Assembly: GCF_030812595.1 (NCBI RefSeq)
Contig: NZ_JAUSSZ010000003.1
Location: 62,001-126,000, forward strand
Length of the DNA: 64,000 bases
Direction: 5' to 3'
DNA from: Arthrobacter bambusae
GTDB lineage: Bacteria > Actinomycetota > Actinomycetes > Actinomycetales > Micrococcaceae
Shown in pieces: positions 8,448-17,026 of the stretch. A program made the position numbers and the translations under genes. Numbering within the stretch: position 1 is the stretch's first letter; the number at the start of each line of letters is the position of its first letter. Under the pieces are notes generated by a model. It did not search any database, was not told the origin of the DNA, and saw only the letters and a list, made by a program, of their open reading frames with translations.

Positions 8448-9506
8448 TTACTCCAGTGGCAGAATCTCCCCAAGGTCGTAATCGGCCGGCTCTTCCAGTT
8501 GGGCGTATGTGCAGCTTTCCGGATCCCGGTCCGGCCGCCAACGCCTGAACTGGGTGGTGTGCCGGAACCGATCGCCTTCCATGTAGTCGTAGGCCACCTC
8601 GATCACGAGTTCGGGACGCAGCGGCTCAAAAGACAGGTCCTTTCCGCCGCTCCAACGGCTCACTGCGCCCGGCATCCTGGAACCTGCCCCGGCGGGATCG
8701 GCCCAACTGCCCCACGGATGCTCGCTCAGCTCGGCGCGGTAGGGCTCAAGTTCAGCCACCAAGCTCTCGCGGCGCGCCATCGGAAACGACGCCACGACGC
8801 CCACGTGTTGCAGGCGCCCTGCACCGTCGTACAGCCCGAGCAGCAGCGACCCGATAACCTTGGCGGTTTTGTGCCAGCGGAAACCTGCCACGACGCAGTC
8901 TGCGGTGCGTTCGTGCTTGGTCTTGAACATAGTTCGCTTGCCGGGCTGATAAAGGCCATCGAGGGGCTTCGAAACGACGCCATCGAGCCCCGCGCCTTCG
9001 AGAAGGGCGAACCAATCCTGCGCCTTGCCGAGGTCCGTCACAGCCGGAGTGATGAAGACCGGATCCGACGCCGCTTCAAGCGCATCCTCGAGCGTTGCGC
9101 GCCGTTCCGCGAAGGGCCGGTCCATCAGGTTGTCCTGCCCCAACGCGAGGATGTCGAAAGCGATCAACGATGCCGGACTCTGCTCAGCGAGCATCCGCAC
9201 CCGGCTGTCAGCGGGGTGTATCCGCTGCTGGAGTCCTTCGAAGTCCAGCCGGTTCTCCGCAATAAGGACGATCTCCCCGTCGATCACGCACTTTTCCGGA
9301 AGGTTCTTCCTTAATGCGTCCACGAGTTCGGGAAAATACCGGGTCATGGGCCGTTCGTTGCGGCTGCCGAGGATGATCTCGTCTCCATCTTTGAAAACGA
9401 TCGTCCTGAACCCGTCCCATTTGGGCTCGAAATGCCCCACATCGGGAATTGTCGGAACAGCTTTGGAGAGCATGGGCGTGATCGGAGGCATCACTGGCAG
9501 GTCCAT
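8448..9506 (-). CDS. ligC: ATP-dependent DNA ligase, LigC type
   Basis: Stand-alone ATP-dependent DNA ligase of 352 residues. Nucleotidyltransferase motif I is EPKWDGFR, with the adenylated lysine about residue 30, and SRNERPMTRYFPEL, DGEIVL and EGAGLDGVVSKPL supply the later motifs. The OB-fold half ends FRHTTQFRRWRPDRDPESCTY. The whole protein tracks mycobacterial LigC (opening LPVMPPITPMLSKAVP). No polymerase or nuclease domain is fused, so this is not LigD. In mycobacteria LigC is a back-up ligase, linked to repair and dispensable. I chose ATG 9506 over GTG 9533 because it matches that N-terminus. Neither Ku nor a LigD polymerase gene is nearby. Confidence 0.92.
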   Translation of the reverse strand: MDLPVMPPITPMLSKAVPTIPDVGHFEPKWDGFRTIVFKDGDEIILGSRNERPMTRYFPELVDALRKNLPEKCVIDGEIVLIAENRLDFEGLQQRIHPADSRVRMLAEQSPASLIAFDILALGQDNLMDRPFAERRATLEDALEAASDPVFITPAVTDLGKAQDWFALLEGAGLDGVVSKPLDGLYQPGKRTMFKTKHERTADCVVAGFRWHKTAKVIGSLLLGLYDGAGRLQHVGVVASFPMARRESLVAELEPYRAELSEHPWGSWADPAGAGSRMPGAVSRWSGGKDLSFEPLRPELVIEVAYDYMEGDRFRHTTQFRRWRPDRDPESCTYAQLEEPADYDLGEILPLE

Positions 9507-9649
9507 AGGACCGGTTCTACCAACAGATGACACCTCGAAGCTAGCGCCCGTTATTCAAATGTGACTTTAGACGACCGCTGTTGTAACGTCGAGGGGCGAC
9601 CCAGTCCCCAGCCGGGCCGCTTCCGAGTTGACGCCGAGCTCTGCCGCAA

Positions 9650-9793
9650 CCCGGAATCCGCTAGATCCGCGGCAGAGACGGGGGACCCAGAGTCTCCGGG
9701 CCTCCTTTTCCACAGGCCCTTGGGGTGAAGCCGCCTTGTGCGGCCGGACGGCCTCGTCCGAACCCGACAGCTAACCTCGAAGGCGTTGAGAGG
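9650..9793 (+). ncRNA. c-di-AMP riboswitch (ydaO-yuaA class)
   Basis: The 5' leader of the gene at 9802 carries the conserved blocks of the ydaO class in the right order: CCGCTAGATC at 9658, GGGGGACCCA at 9680-9689, GGGGTGAAG at 9722, then TCCGAACCCGACAGCTAACC at 9757-9776 and CGAAGGCG closing at about 9785. CGCT (9659-9662) can pair with GGCG (9782-9785) to close the outer helix. The class binds cyclic di-AMP and normally switches expression off when c-di-AMP is high; in actinobacteria it usually precedes wall-remodelling genes. The motif ends only about ten bases before the start codon, so control of translation initiation or of termination just ahead of it are both possible. Confidence 0.9.
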
Positions 9794-9801
9794 CAATCAC
9801 C

Positions 9802-10827
9802 ATGTCCCCAACCATGGATCGGCCTCGCCGTGCCCAAGTGGCGCGCGAGGGTACCAAACCAACCGGACGTCGTCGCGCCAAAGACGGCGGAACGTTTATC
9901 GCTGTACCGGCAACTGAGTCCTTGAGTTCGACGGCGGAGCCCACGACGGCGGCCCCTTCCGCCACGGCAACCCCGGCGACGGCGGCGCCCACCACGCGGG
10001 CGGCCGCACGAGCTGCCGAACGCGCTGCCGAACAGAAGCGAGCTTCCCAAGCCAGCGAAACCGCGGCCATTCCGACAGTGGCTCCTGCAACAGAGGCCCC
10101 TGCAACAGTGGCTCCCGCGATACCCGCACCTCCCACCGCCGTGGGTCCAGCGTCCTCTGCGGGTTCCTCGTTCAGCCGTGAACCGCACACCGTCCTCAAG
10201 AAGGCCGCCAGCATCAAGACGATGAGCAACCGCATGGCCGTGGTTGCAGGAGCCCTAGGCATCTTGTTGACCGCCGGTTCCCTTGGCCACGCGCTTGAGT
10301 TGCCCTTCTTTGGCCAGGAATCCCGCGCCCAAGACACCAGCAGCGCGGACAACCAGGGCGCCACGCCGTCCGGCGCTTCCTCCATGACGGCAAGCATTTC
10401 CCCCAGCCCCGCAGCTTCGCCCTCGGCAGCTGCCCCCAGCGCGAAGGCCGGACAGACCGGCGCGGACCCGGCGCAGGTTTCGCCGCAAGGACCCGCCGTC
10501 CTCCAGCCGTCGAGCGCACCGGCCCCCTCGATCTCCGTCCGGGTTCCGGCCGCAATCCCGTCAGCACTGCCCCCGAGCCTCACTCCGGCGCCTGTTCCTT
10601 CCATTCCGGTGCCGGCACAACCTGCTCCGGCTCCCAGCCCTGTTCCGACCGGGCCGGCGACTTCGGACCCGGCTCCGGATCCCACGGGGCCGGCGTCTCC
10701 GACGCCCGCGCCCACCGGTTCCTGGAAGCCGCGGACCCCGGCCAACCCCTCCCCTACACCGCAACCCACCCAACCCGGAGTTGATCTGGGATCGGTCTTG
10801 GACACAGCAACCAAGGCCTTGCAGTGA
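9802..10827 (+). CDS. riboswitch-controlled Ala/Pro-rich membrane protein, no known enzymatic domain
   Basis: 341 residues. An Arg-rich, Ala/Thr/Pro-rich N-terminal half (1-142) is probably cytoplasmic and disordered. One membrane helix at about 145-163 (MAVVAGALGILLTAGSLGHA) follows, then an extracytoplasmic Pro/Ala/Ser-rich tail ending VDLGSVLDTATKALQ. No LysM, NlpC/P60, transglycosylase or Rpf domain is visible. Its leader is a c-di-AMP riboswitch, which in actinobacteria normally controls cell-wall hydrolases or resuscitation factors, so a role in the envelope is inferred. It could be a wall-spanning spacer or a relic that has lost its catalytic domain. No frameshifted hydrolase remnant is evident in the 177 bases downstream. 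Confidence 0.8.
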   Translation: MSPTMDRPRRAQVAREGTKPTGRRRAKDGGTFIAVPATESLSSTAEPTTAAPSATATPATAAPTTRAAARAAERAAEQKRASQASETAAIPTVAPATEAPATVAPAIPAPPTAVGPASSAGSSFSREPHTVLKKAASIKTMSNRMAVVAGALGILLTAGSLGHALELPFFGQESRAQDTSSADNQGATPSGASSMTASISPSPAASPSAAAPSAKAGQTGADPAQVSPQGPAVLQPSSAPAPSISVRVPAAIPSALPPSLTPAPVPSIPVPAQPAPAPSPVPTGPATSDPAPDPTGPASPTPAPTGSWKPRTPANPSPTPQPTQPGVDLGSVLDTATKALQ

Positions 10828-11004
10828 GGATGGGAGAGCATCGAACATTCGCGGTCGAGTGGCACGGGCGCTGCTGCCGGCATACCCGGACGCAGACGAT
10901 TCAACACCGCCCGGACCGGTGGCGCTGCAGTATTCAGCTGAGGCAGTTCAACAGGTAGGCCAGCGTCACCAATCAGGCCCGGGCAGCCTCCGTTGCCTGC
11001 GCCG

Positions 11005-12219
11005 TCAAATCCGCGGGCGTCCGGCCCAGCGGCGGGCTTTGAGGGTTGCATGGAGTTCGAGCCGGGTGGCGCCATTCAGCGGATCTGCCCCGATGAGCTG
11101 GCGGACCCTGGCCAGCCGGTTGTAGATGCTGCTCCGGTGCAAGTGGAGCTTCGCAGCCACGTCCTGCACGGAGCCGTCACTGTCGTAGAGCAGCTCAAGC
11201 ACGGGAAGCAGCTCGCCGTTGCGGTCCGCGTCCTCGATCGCTTGGAAATGCACCGAGCCTGAATCGTCCCAGCCGCCGGGCGCCTGAAGCCGTTCGAACA
11301 ACTGGTAGATTCCCGCGGAGCGACTGTCTACGAGCTCGCCGAGCGGAGGATCGACGGCAGCGGCCTGGGCGGCGATCTTCGATTGCCGGTACGCCCGGCC
11401 AAGTTGGCGGATGACTGAAAACGGCTCGCTGATGCCCAGAATGACGCGGTCCACCTTCCGGCCTGCGCGCTTGGCGAGTTCCAGCTGATAATGGACCAGG
11501 ACTTGGGCATGTTCTGCCCTGCCGCCGGTTTCCCGGAATAACAGGACCGAGTGGGTCTCGGTGCCGGCGCTGAAAAGCACGGAATCGACCCCGATGGTGG
11601 CCTGCAGCGCGGCGGAACGGTGCGTCAGTGTTGCCGCGATCGGATCCGAGACCCCGCCACTGTCCTCTGCGTCGAGCACGGTAACCAGCTGCCAGGGTCC
11701 CCGGCCCTGGATCTCCTTCCATCCCGCGACGGCGGCCACGGCGTTGGACTCGCCCTGGCATGCAGCGAGGAACTCCTGCTCGCGGCGGCGCCGGAACTCC
11801 GACTCGGCAGTATTGGAATCGAGCAGCAATCCCGCGAGGAGGTCCAGCTCGTCCCGGACGGCCGGCAACTCGGCGAGGATCGCCGTCGCCGTCTGCTCGT
11901 CAAGGTCCTGCTGGACCCAGAGGTATCCGACGCGGAATCCGCGCACCAGCAACGGGACGCAGACGCGTCCCACCATCCCGAGTTCCTCGTTGGCGGGCAC
12001 GACGACGGGACGCACCGCGGTGGCAATCCCGTGCGAGAGCTGCCATGCACTGACATCCACAGGAACCCGTTTGCTCAAGAGGAAATTCACGCGCACACGG
12101 TCGGCGTGGGACTGGTTGGAACTGTAGGCGAGCAGCACGCCGTCGAGGTCTTCCAGGGAGAGCCCGCGGCCAAGCTTTAGTGCGACGTCCTCGACGATTT
12201 TCTCCACGTCCTGCTGCAT
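11005..12219 (-). CDS. PucR-family transcriptional regulator, divergent from ald
   Basis: About 404 residues: an N-terminal sensory region (SLEDLDGVLLAYSSNQSHAD), a central GGDEF-like/CdaR-type linker (about 170-320), and a C-terminal PucR HTH (VQDVAAKLHLHRSSIYNRLARVRQLIG). The family activates amino-acid, purine or proline catabolic genes. It stands divergently to alanine dehydrogenase, 220 bases apart, so it probably controls ald, as PucR-type AdeR does in Bacillus (family knowledge). I favour ATG 12219 (MQQDVEKIVEDV); an in-frame ATG at 12249 would add ten residues. Neither has a strong Shine-Dalgarno sequence. Confidence 0.85.
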   Translation of the reverse strand: MQQDVEKIVEDVALKLGRGLSLEDLDGVLLAYSSNQSHADRVRVNFLLSKRVPVDVSAWQLSHGIATAVRPVVVPANEELGMVGRVCVPLLVRGFRVGYLWVQQDLDEQTATAILAELPAVRDELDLLAGLLLDSNTAESEFRRRREQEFLAACQGESNAVAAVAGWKEIQGRGPWQLVTVLDAEDSGGVSDPIAATLTHRSAALQATIGVDSVLFSAGTETHSVLLFRETGGRAEHAQVLVHYQLELAKRAGRKVDRVILGISEPFSVIRQLGRAYRQSKIAAQAAAVDPPLGELVDSRSAGIYQLFERLQAPGGWDDSGSVHFQAIEDADRNGELLPVLELLYDSDGSVQDVAAKLHLHRSSIYNRLARVRQLIGADPLNGATRLELHATLKARRWAGRPRI

Positions 12220-12275
12220 GGAGAAAACACTACTTTGCCTCACGAACATCAGGCGACACCTGCCGCCCTCAGTAT

Positions 12276-12287
12276 CGACAAATGTCG
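12276..12287. promoter_or_regulatory. short inverted repeat in the pucR/ald intergenic region
   Basis: CGACA-AA-TGTCG, a perfect 5-2-5 repeat, 57 bases upstream of the preferred pucR start and about 150 upstream of ald. A candidate regulator site by position only. Confidence 0.35.
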
Positions 12288-12439
12288 AGCGAGGGACGGC
12301 AAAAACCCCGGAATTTCGCGGAACCCCATGACGGCCGTGATCGCCTTTCCTGTCGCCTGGCTCACAGCGGATTTATTCTGGAATCACAGTCCACCGCAGA
12401 GAAAAAGGCCGCTGAGGCCTTTCGAACATGGAGCCCTAA

Positions 12440-13558
12440 ATGATCATCGGTGTCCCTAAAGAGATCAAGAACAACGAATTCCGCGTCGCCATCACAGCCG
12501 CGGGCGTTCACGAGTTCCGCACCCACGGCCACACCGTACTGGTGGAGCGCGGCGCAGGCCTGGGCTCCGGCATCACCGATGAGGAATACGCAGTCGCCGG
12601 CGCGGAGATCGTGGCCGAAGCCGACGACGTCTGGGCACGCGCCGACATGGTCATGAAGGTCAAGGAACCCATCAAGGCCGAATACCACCGTTTCCGCCAG
12701 GGCCTGATCCTCTTTACCTACCTGCACCTGGCCGCCGAACCCGAGCTGACCCAGGAACTCATCAACTCCGGCGTCACGGCAATCGCCTACGAAACCGTCC
12801 AGGATGGCCGCGCCCTGCCCCTCTTGGCCCCGATGTCCGAGGTTGCCGGCCGCCTGTCGGTCGTCGTCGGCGCTTCCTCACTGATGGCTCCTGCCGGCGG
12901 CAAGGGCGTGCTGCTGGGCGGCGTCCCGGGTGTCCGCCCCGCGAAGGTAGTTGTCCTCGGCGCCGGTGTTGCCGGCACCAACGCCGCCGCCATGGCCCTG
13001 GGCCTGGGCGCCGATGTCACCATCATGGACATCAACATCAACCGCCTCCGCGAACTCGATGCCCTCTACCAGGGCCGCCTGAAGACGGTCGCTTCGAACG
13101 CGTACGAGATCGAGAAGTCCGTGGTCGACGCCGACCTCGTCATCGGGTCCGTGCTGATCCCGGGCGCCAAGGCTCCCAAACTGGTCACCAACGAACTCGT
13201 GTCCCGCATGAAGCCCGGATCCGTGCTGGTGGACATCGCCGTGGACCAGGGTGGCTGCTTCGAGGACACGCACCCGACCACGCACCAGGAACCCACGTAC
13301 AAGGTCCACGACACGATCTTCTACTGCGTCGCCAACATGCCGGGCGCCGTTCCGAACACCTCCACCTACGCACTGACCAACGTCACGCTGCGCTACGCGG
13401 TTTCGCTGGCCAACCTGGGCGTCAAGGCCGCATTCGACCGCGACCCGGCCCTCGCCGCCGGCCTCAACATCGCGGCAGGCAAGGTCACCCACCGCTCGGT
13501 ATCCGAGGCGCACAACCTGCCCCTCGTTGCCGACTGGCACAACCTGGTCTCAGCGTAA
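12440..13558 (+). CDS. ald: alanine dehydrogenase
   Basis: NAD-dependent interconversion of L-alanine with pyruvate and ammonia, in the cytoplasm, usually as a hexamer. 372 residues. The N-terminal signature [20 protein letters not shown] carries the conserved lysine and arginine of the pyruvate site. [15 protein letters not shown] and the Rossmann loop [15 protein letters not shown] (about 171-186), followed by an acidic residue in IMDIN, match the Ald family. GGAG precedes the ATG. It is divergent from a PucR regulator. A near-perfect 20-bp hairpin follows the stop. Confidence 0.97.
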   Translation: MIIGVPKEIKNNEFRVAITAAGVHEFRTHGHTVLVERGAGLGSGITDEEYAVAGAEIVAEADDVWARADMVMKVKEPIKAEYHRFRQGLILFTYLHLAAEPELTQELINSGVTAIAYETVQDGRALPLLAPMSEVAGRLSVVVGASSLMAPAGGKGVLLGGVPGVRPAKVVVLGAGVAGTNAAAMALGLGADVTIMDININRLRELDALYQGRLKTVASNAYEIEKSVVDADLVIGSVLIPGAKAPKLVTNELVSRMKPGSVLVDIAVDQGGCFEDTHPTTHQEPTYKVHDTIFYCVANMPGAVPNTSTYALTNVTLRYAVSLANLGVKAAFDRDPALAAGLNIAAGKVTHRSVSEAHNLPLVADWHNLVSA

Positions 13559-13574
13559 CGGCTTAGACGAGCTC

Positions 13575-13617
13575 GACGGCGGGGTGCGGCTTCCACAGGA
13601 AGCGGCACCCCGCCGTC
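13575..13617 (+). terminator. strong hairpin after ald
   Basis: Arms 13575-13594 and 13598-13617 pair over 20 bases with one mismatch (GACGGCGGGGTGC.. with ..GCACCCCGCCGTC) around a three-base loop. It lies 16 bases after the ald stop. There is no T-tract, but such hairpins commonly end genes in this group; it can also serve transcripts from the opposite strand. Confidence 0.75.
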
Positions 13618-13628
13618 GTCGTCTCCTC

Positions 13629-13676
13629 CGACGCCCGGTCACCTATACCGGCGTTCTTGGCGACGCCCGGTCACCT
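13629..13676. repeat. 16-bp direct repeat between ald and the anti-sigma gene
   Basis: CGACGCCCGGTCACCT occurs identically at 13629-13644 and 13661-13676, 32 bases apart (about three helical turns). It lies downstream of both flanking convergent genes, so a promoter role is unlikely. Confidence 0.6.
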
Positions 13677-13697
13677 CTTCTCCGCGAGGGCGTCTGA

Positions 13698-14426
13698 TTA
13701 AGGCTTGACCGGGCTGCCCGGGAGCAGATCTGACGGGACCGACTGCGGCAAGGTGATTCCGGGGCTTGGGATCGTCGGCGTCGGGATGGTGACAGGCGCA
13801 GGCTTGCCTTTGGCGATGTCCGGCAATCCCTTGCTCGGGTCCGCCTGCGAACCGGCACTATCGGGACCAGGAGTCGCCCGCGGCGTGGACGGCTCGCCGT
13901 TAACCGCTGCGTCAGGGCTGGTATGGGCCGGCGTCGGTTGTACCGGCAGGCCGGCGTCGTGGCTCGGGAGCCGGTCCGGCGTCGGGAGTGTTCCCTGCTG
14001 CTGCGGCGCGTTCCCACCGGATCCGGGGGCAAACTTTGAGACGACGGATCCCACCGCGGCACCCAAGTGCTCGATCGTGCCGGGGATGCCGCCGTTGGAC
14101 GCTGCTGCTGCTGTGGCCCCGGCGGCAAGTGACGCTGCCACCGCGAGGGTGGCAATGCCTGCACGGCGCTTACGACGACGGCGGGCGGCCAGTTCATCGA
14201 AAGGCTCGGCAGGGCTTTCGGCCGTGTCCGTTTCGACCGTGGGCGCCATCGCCACGCGGGCGGGCGCCATCAAGGCCTGCACAGCCGCCGATGGCTGCGG
14301 CCGGGTGCCCGCGAGGGCGCGCAGCTCCAGCAGCTCGGCCCGGATCTCGTACGCTTCGTCGAGGCCGGCCTCAGCAAGCAGACGGTCAATGCCCTGCTCT
14401 CCGCGGGATGCGGATTTTTCGCTCAT
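13698..14426 (-). CDS. putative membrane anti-sigma factor, coupled to the ECF sigma gene
   Basis: 242 residues. The first 85 are cytoplasmic and helical (GIDRLLAEAGLDEAYEIRAE), followed by a basic stop RRRRKRR, one membrane helix (about 90-110) and a Pro/Gly-rich extracytoplasmic tail. There is no His/Cys zinc anti-sigma motif, so it is not a ZAS protein. Its ATG overlaps the sigma-factor TGA by four bases (ATGA), a coupling typical of sigma/anti-sigma pairs. The anti-sigma role is inferred from topology and coupling, not from a recognised domain. Confidence 0.7.
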   Translation of the reverse strand: MSEKSASRGEQGIDRLLAEAGLDEAYEIRAELLELRALAGTRPQPSAAVQALMAPARVAMAPTVETDTAESPAEPFDELAARRRRKRRAGIATLAVAASLAAGATAAAASNGGIPGTIEHLGAAVGSVVSKFAPGSGGNAPQQQGTLPTPDRLPSHDAGLPVQPTPAHTSPDAAVNGEPSTPRATPGPDSAGSQADPSKGLPDIAKGKPAPVTIPTPTIPSPGITLPQSVPSDLLPGSPVKP

Positions 14427-15010
14427 GATGTGCCATTCCTTAGTAGTGCACGTTCTCTCAGTGCACTCAATGCCCTGCGCTGCAATTGCTTCACGGCCCC
14501 TTGGGACTTGCCCATGATGTCCGCTGTTTCTTCCACTGACAGGTCCGCCACGACCCGTAGTGCCAGGACCTCCCGGTAGTCGGGGTTGAGGTCGGCCAGT
14601 AACTCGGTTACGCCCAGGCCTTCCCCATGCCCGAATGCCTGCTCCTCGGCTGAAGGCGTGCGTCGAGAATCCAGGTCGGATTCGTAGGGCGCGGAATCAG
14701 GTGTGCGCTCCCGCTTGCGGTAGTGGTCCACCATTCGGGCGTGCGCTATGGAGAAGAGGAGGCTCTTGGCCCCCTGGAGACCTCCGCGGAGGGATTCCAG
14801 TTTGGGATAGAGAGCCAGGAACACGTCCTGGGTCACTGCTTCCGGATCGTCTACGCCGCGGGCGCGTAGGTATCCAAATACCGGTCCGGAGAACTCGTTG
14901 TAGGCAGCTGTGAAGAGCAGGGCGGGATCCTGCTCTTCCGCCTGCAAATATTCATCAGCCACAGGGTCAAGCACCCGCGACCCCTCCATCCCACGCAGCG
15001 CGGTGGTCAT
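14423..15010 (-). CDS. ECF-type RNA polymerase sigma factor
   Basis: 195-residue extracytoplasmic-function sigma factor with region 2 (about 32-100: YNEFSGPVFGYLRARGV, AHARMVDHYRKRER) and region 4 (about 135-190: LNPDYREVLALRVVADLSVEE, DIMGKSQGAVKQLQRRALSAL) and no sigma-1.1 or sigma-3. An extension of about 30 residues precedes region 2; ATG at 14989 (MEGSRVL) is an alternative start. It is translationally coupled to the downstream membrane protein. Stimulus and promoter consensus cannot be read from the sequence. Confidence 0.9.
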   Translation of the reverse strand: MTTALRGMEGSRVLDPVADEYLQAEEQDPALLFTAAYNEFSGPVFGYLRARGVDDPEAVTQDVFLALYPKLESLRGGLQGAKSLLFSIAHARMVDHYRKRERTPDSAPYESDLDSRRTPSAEEQAFGHGEGLGVTELLADLNPDYREVLALRVVADLSVEETADIMGKSQGAVKQLQRRALSALRERALLRNGTS

Positions 15011-15061
15011 TCCTGGCCTGGGAGATGATCACTGCTGCCGTTTGTTGCATCTTGTTGCGGC

Positions 15062-15096
15062 GCGGGGCTCCTTGTCACTTCGCCAAGGAGCCCCGC
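15062..15096 (-). terminator. hairpin between the exported-protein gene and the sigma gene
   Basis: Perfect 13-bp stem: GCGGGGCTCCTTG (15062-15074) with CAAGGAGCCCCGC (15084-15096), loop of nine. It lies 21 bases after the stop of the gene at 15118 on the minus strand and just upstream of the sigma-factor gene, so the two genes probably have separate transcripts. Confidence 0.7.
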
Positions 15097-15117
15097 CGTT
15101 CAAGCCTAGCCGCCTTG

Positions 15118-15804
15118 TTACGGGGTGACGGAATCGGACGGCACGTGCACAGGTACGGTCGGCACCTGGGAAGGGACGGCCGGAACAGTGGGGACAGCCG
15201 GGACGGACGGCACGGCAGGCGTAGCGGGGACAGCCGGCACAGCAGGCGTAGCGGGCAGTGCGGCGGTTCCGTCAGCGTTGGCGTTGGCGTTGGCGGAAGC
15301 GGACCCGTCAGCCTTCAGGCCGACGGCCTTGCCTTCGGTCACCACGGTTGCGCAGTGTGCGTTGACGTTGGCTTCGCCGCCAGCGGCAACAACCAGCGAG
15401 GAGTAACCGGGCACCTTGGCGTCGCCCTTCAGGCCACCGTTGAGGAGAGCGGTGCAGAGGCCGAACGCCTCAGGCGAGGTGGCCTTGGCAGAAGCGGCTG
15501 CTGCGGTGGCCTTCGACTTTGCGTCGTCGACAGCGTCCGTGGCCTTGGACTTCGCGTCGGCCACGGCGTCCGTGGCCTTGGACGTCGCCATCTGGGACGC
15601 GCCAGCCGTCTTGGACAGTGCGGACTCGGCTGCTTTGGACGCTACCGGGGCCGGGGCGCCGAGCAGCTCGTGGGCGCTCTTCTGCAAATCATTGGGGAGT
15701 GCTCCGTTGAAGGCTGCGACGCCGGTTCCGCCAACCGCTACAGCTCCGGCGGCAAGGGCGCCGGCGGCGATTTTGCTGGTGGCAAGGACAGTGAACAAGG
15801 ACAT
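15118..15804 (-). CDS. exported Ala-rich protein with internal repeats
   Basis: 228 residues. An N-terminal hydrophobic segment (9-31, Ala/Gly/Val) resembles an uncleaved anchor or signal peptide. Residues 76-107 hold three copies of an 11-residue helical repeat (SKATDAVADAK, SKATDAVDDAK, SKATAAAASAK). A compact domain with two cysteines (Cys117, Cys151) follows, then a C-terminal run of PAVP/TVP repeats likely to span the cell wall. Function unknown. Its position beside an ECF sigma/anti-sigma pair suggests an envelope-stress link, but a terminator hairpin separates them. Confidence 0.75.
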   Translation of the reverse strand: MSLFTVLATSKIAAGALAAGAVAVGGTGVAAFNGALPNDLQKSAHELLGAPAPVASKAAESALSKTAGASQMATSKATDAVADAKSKATDAVDDAKSKATAAAASAKATSPEAFGLCTALLNGGLKGDAKVPGYSSLVVAAGGEANVNAHCATVVTEGKAVGLKADGSASANANANADGTAALPATPAVPAVPATPAVPSVPAVPTVPAVPSQVPTVPVHVPSDSVTP

Positions 15805-15938
15805 GAGACCTCCGACAAACGTTTTCAGGACTACTCCGGCAGCGGTTTTGTCGCTACTGGATGATCAGCGCGGACGTTGTCCACACTCCCCTTACATCGC
15901 TGGCGGTCCCGGCGAGGTTACGCCCGATACAAAAAACT

Positions 15939-16985
15939 TCAGGCCAGCGCCCTGGCCTGCTCAATCAGCTTGAGTACCTCCACCGGTCCGGCCGGATCCA
16001 CGGGGAGCGGCAGGGCGGAGGCCACCCCGCCGTCGGCGATCTTCTCCGCAAGGATCCGGTAGAACTCCTGGTAGGCGCCGCGCTCAGTGGGTACCGTGGT
16101 CCGCGCGCCATCGACTTCCAGGATGCCGTAGTGCTGCGGATCGTCGACGCCGTAACCGCCATCTGTGGGTAGGCCGCCTGCCAGGATGAACGGCTCCTGG
16201 GGATCGATTCCGTACTTCACGAAGCCGCCTTTGCTGCCGAGGATGCGAAAGCGTGGTGCGTGAAGCTGGCTGCTGACGTTCATGGCGATGTGGCTGATCA
16301 CACCGGTAGCGTGCTTTAGGACCAGGAAGTCGTCGTCATCGGCCAATTCTTGTGGCCGTCGCGCCAGGATTTCTGCATGGATGACTTCGGCGGCCCCGAA
16401 CATCTGCACAGCCAGGTCCAGCAGGTGGGTTCCCAGGTCGAAAAGCAGCCCACCGCCGTCGTCGGCTGTGGCGCTTGCCTTCCACGCCTTGCTTATTTGG
16501 GGCGCCCACCGCTCCATCGAGGCTTCGCAGCGCATGACCTCGCCCAGCTTCCCGTCGTCGAGGAGCTTCTTCACCGTGAGGGCGTCACCGTCCCAGCGGC
16601 GGTTCTGGTAGACCGTGAGAACGCGGCCCAGCCTCGCGGCCAGCTCGATCAGCTCCTGCCCCTGCGCGCTAGTCACCGCGAATGGCTTGTCCACGACGAC
16701 GTCGAGTCCGGCTTCCAGCGCGGCCTTCGCGAACGGGTGATGAGTGGCGGGCGGCGTGCCGAGCACCACGAGGTCCAGCTCGCCTGCGAGCGCCAGGACG
16801 TCGTCCGGGCTGTCCACGATCCTCGTGCCCGGATACCGTTCCTGGGCTTTGGCCCTACGGCCCGCGTCCGAAGTAGCGATCACGTCGAGCGAGTACGCGG
16901 GGTCGGCCGCGATGAACGGCGCGTGAAAGACGCTGCCGGAAAGGCCAAAGCCGACGACGGCCGTGCGGATCGGTGTGAGGTTCAT
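15939..16985 (-). CDS. Gfo/Idh/MocA-family oxidoreductase
   Basis: NAD(P)-dependent sugar or inositol oxidoreductase, 348 residues. The N-terminal Rossmann fold (VVGFGLSGSVFHAPFI), the family's catalytic-lysine motif VVDKPFAVTSAQGQEL (about residue 97) and the C-terminal alpha/beta domain beginning YQNRRWDGD are all present. This subgroup (opening with a FHAPFI motif) resembles E. coli YdgJ/YhhX-type proteins, whose physiological substrates are poorly defined. It stands alone, with TetR divergently arranged behind it on the same strand. Substrate not assigned. Confidence 0.88.
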   Translation of the reverse strand: MNLTPIRTAVVGFGLSGSVFHAPFIAADPAYSLDVIATSDAGRRAKAQERYPGTRIVDSPDDVLALAGELDLVVLGTPPATHHPFAKAALEAGLDVVVDKPFAVTSAQGQELIELAARLGRVLTVYQNRRWDGDALTVKKLLDDGKLGEVMRCEASMERWAPQISKAWKASATADDGGGLLFDLGTHLLDLAVQMFGAAEVIHAEILARRPQELADDDDFLVLKHATGVISHIAMNVSSQLHAPRFRILGSKGGFVKYGIDPQEPFILAGGLPTDGGYGVDDPQHYGILEVDGARTTVPTERGAYQEFYRILAEKIADGGVASALPLPVDPAGPVEVLKLIEQARALA

Positions 16986-17026
16986 GCCGCTACGCTACCG
17001 GGCCAAGGTATCCCGGTGATGGTTTG

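Noticed and set aside
15877-15885. DnaA box TTGTCCACA as a regulatory site
   Set aside because: A single 9-mer without a partner or symmetry; expected by chance in a genome of this composition.
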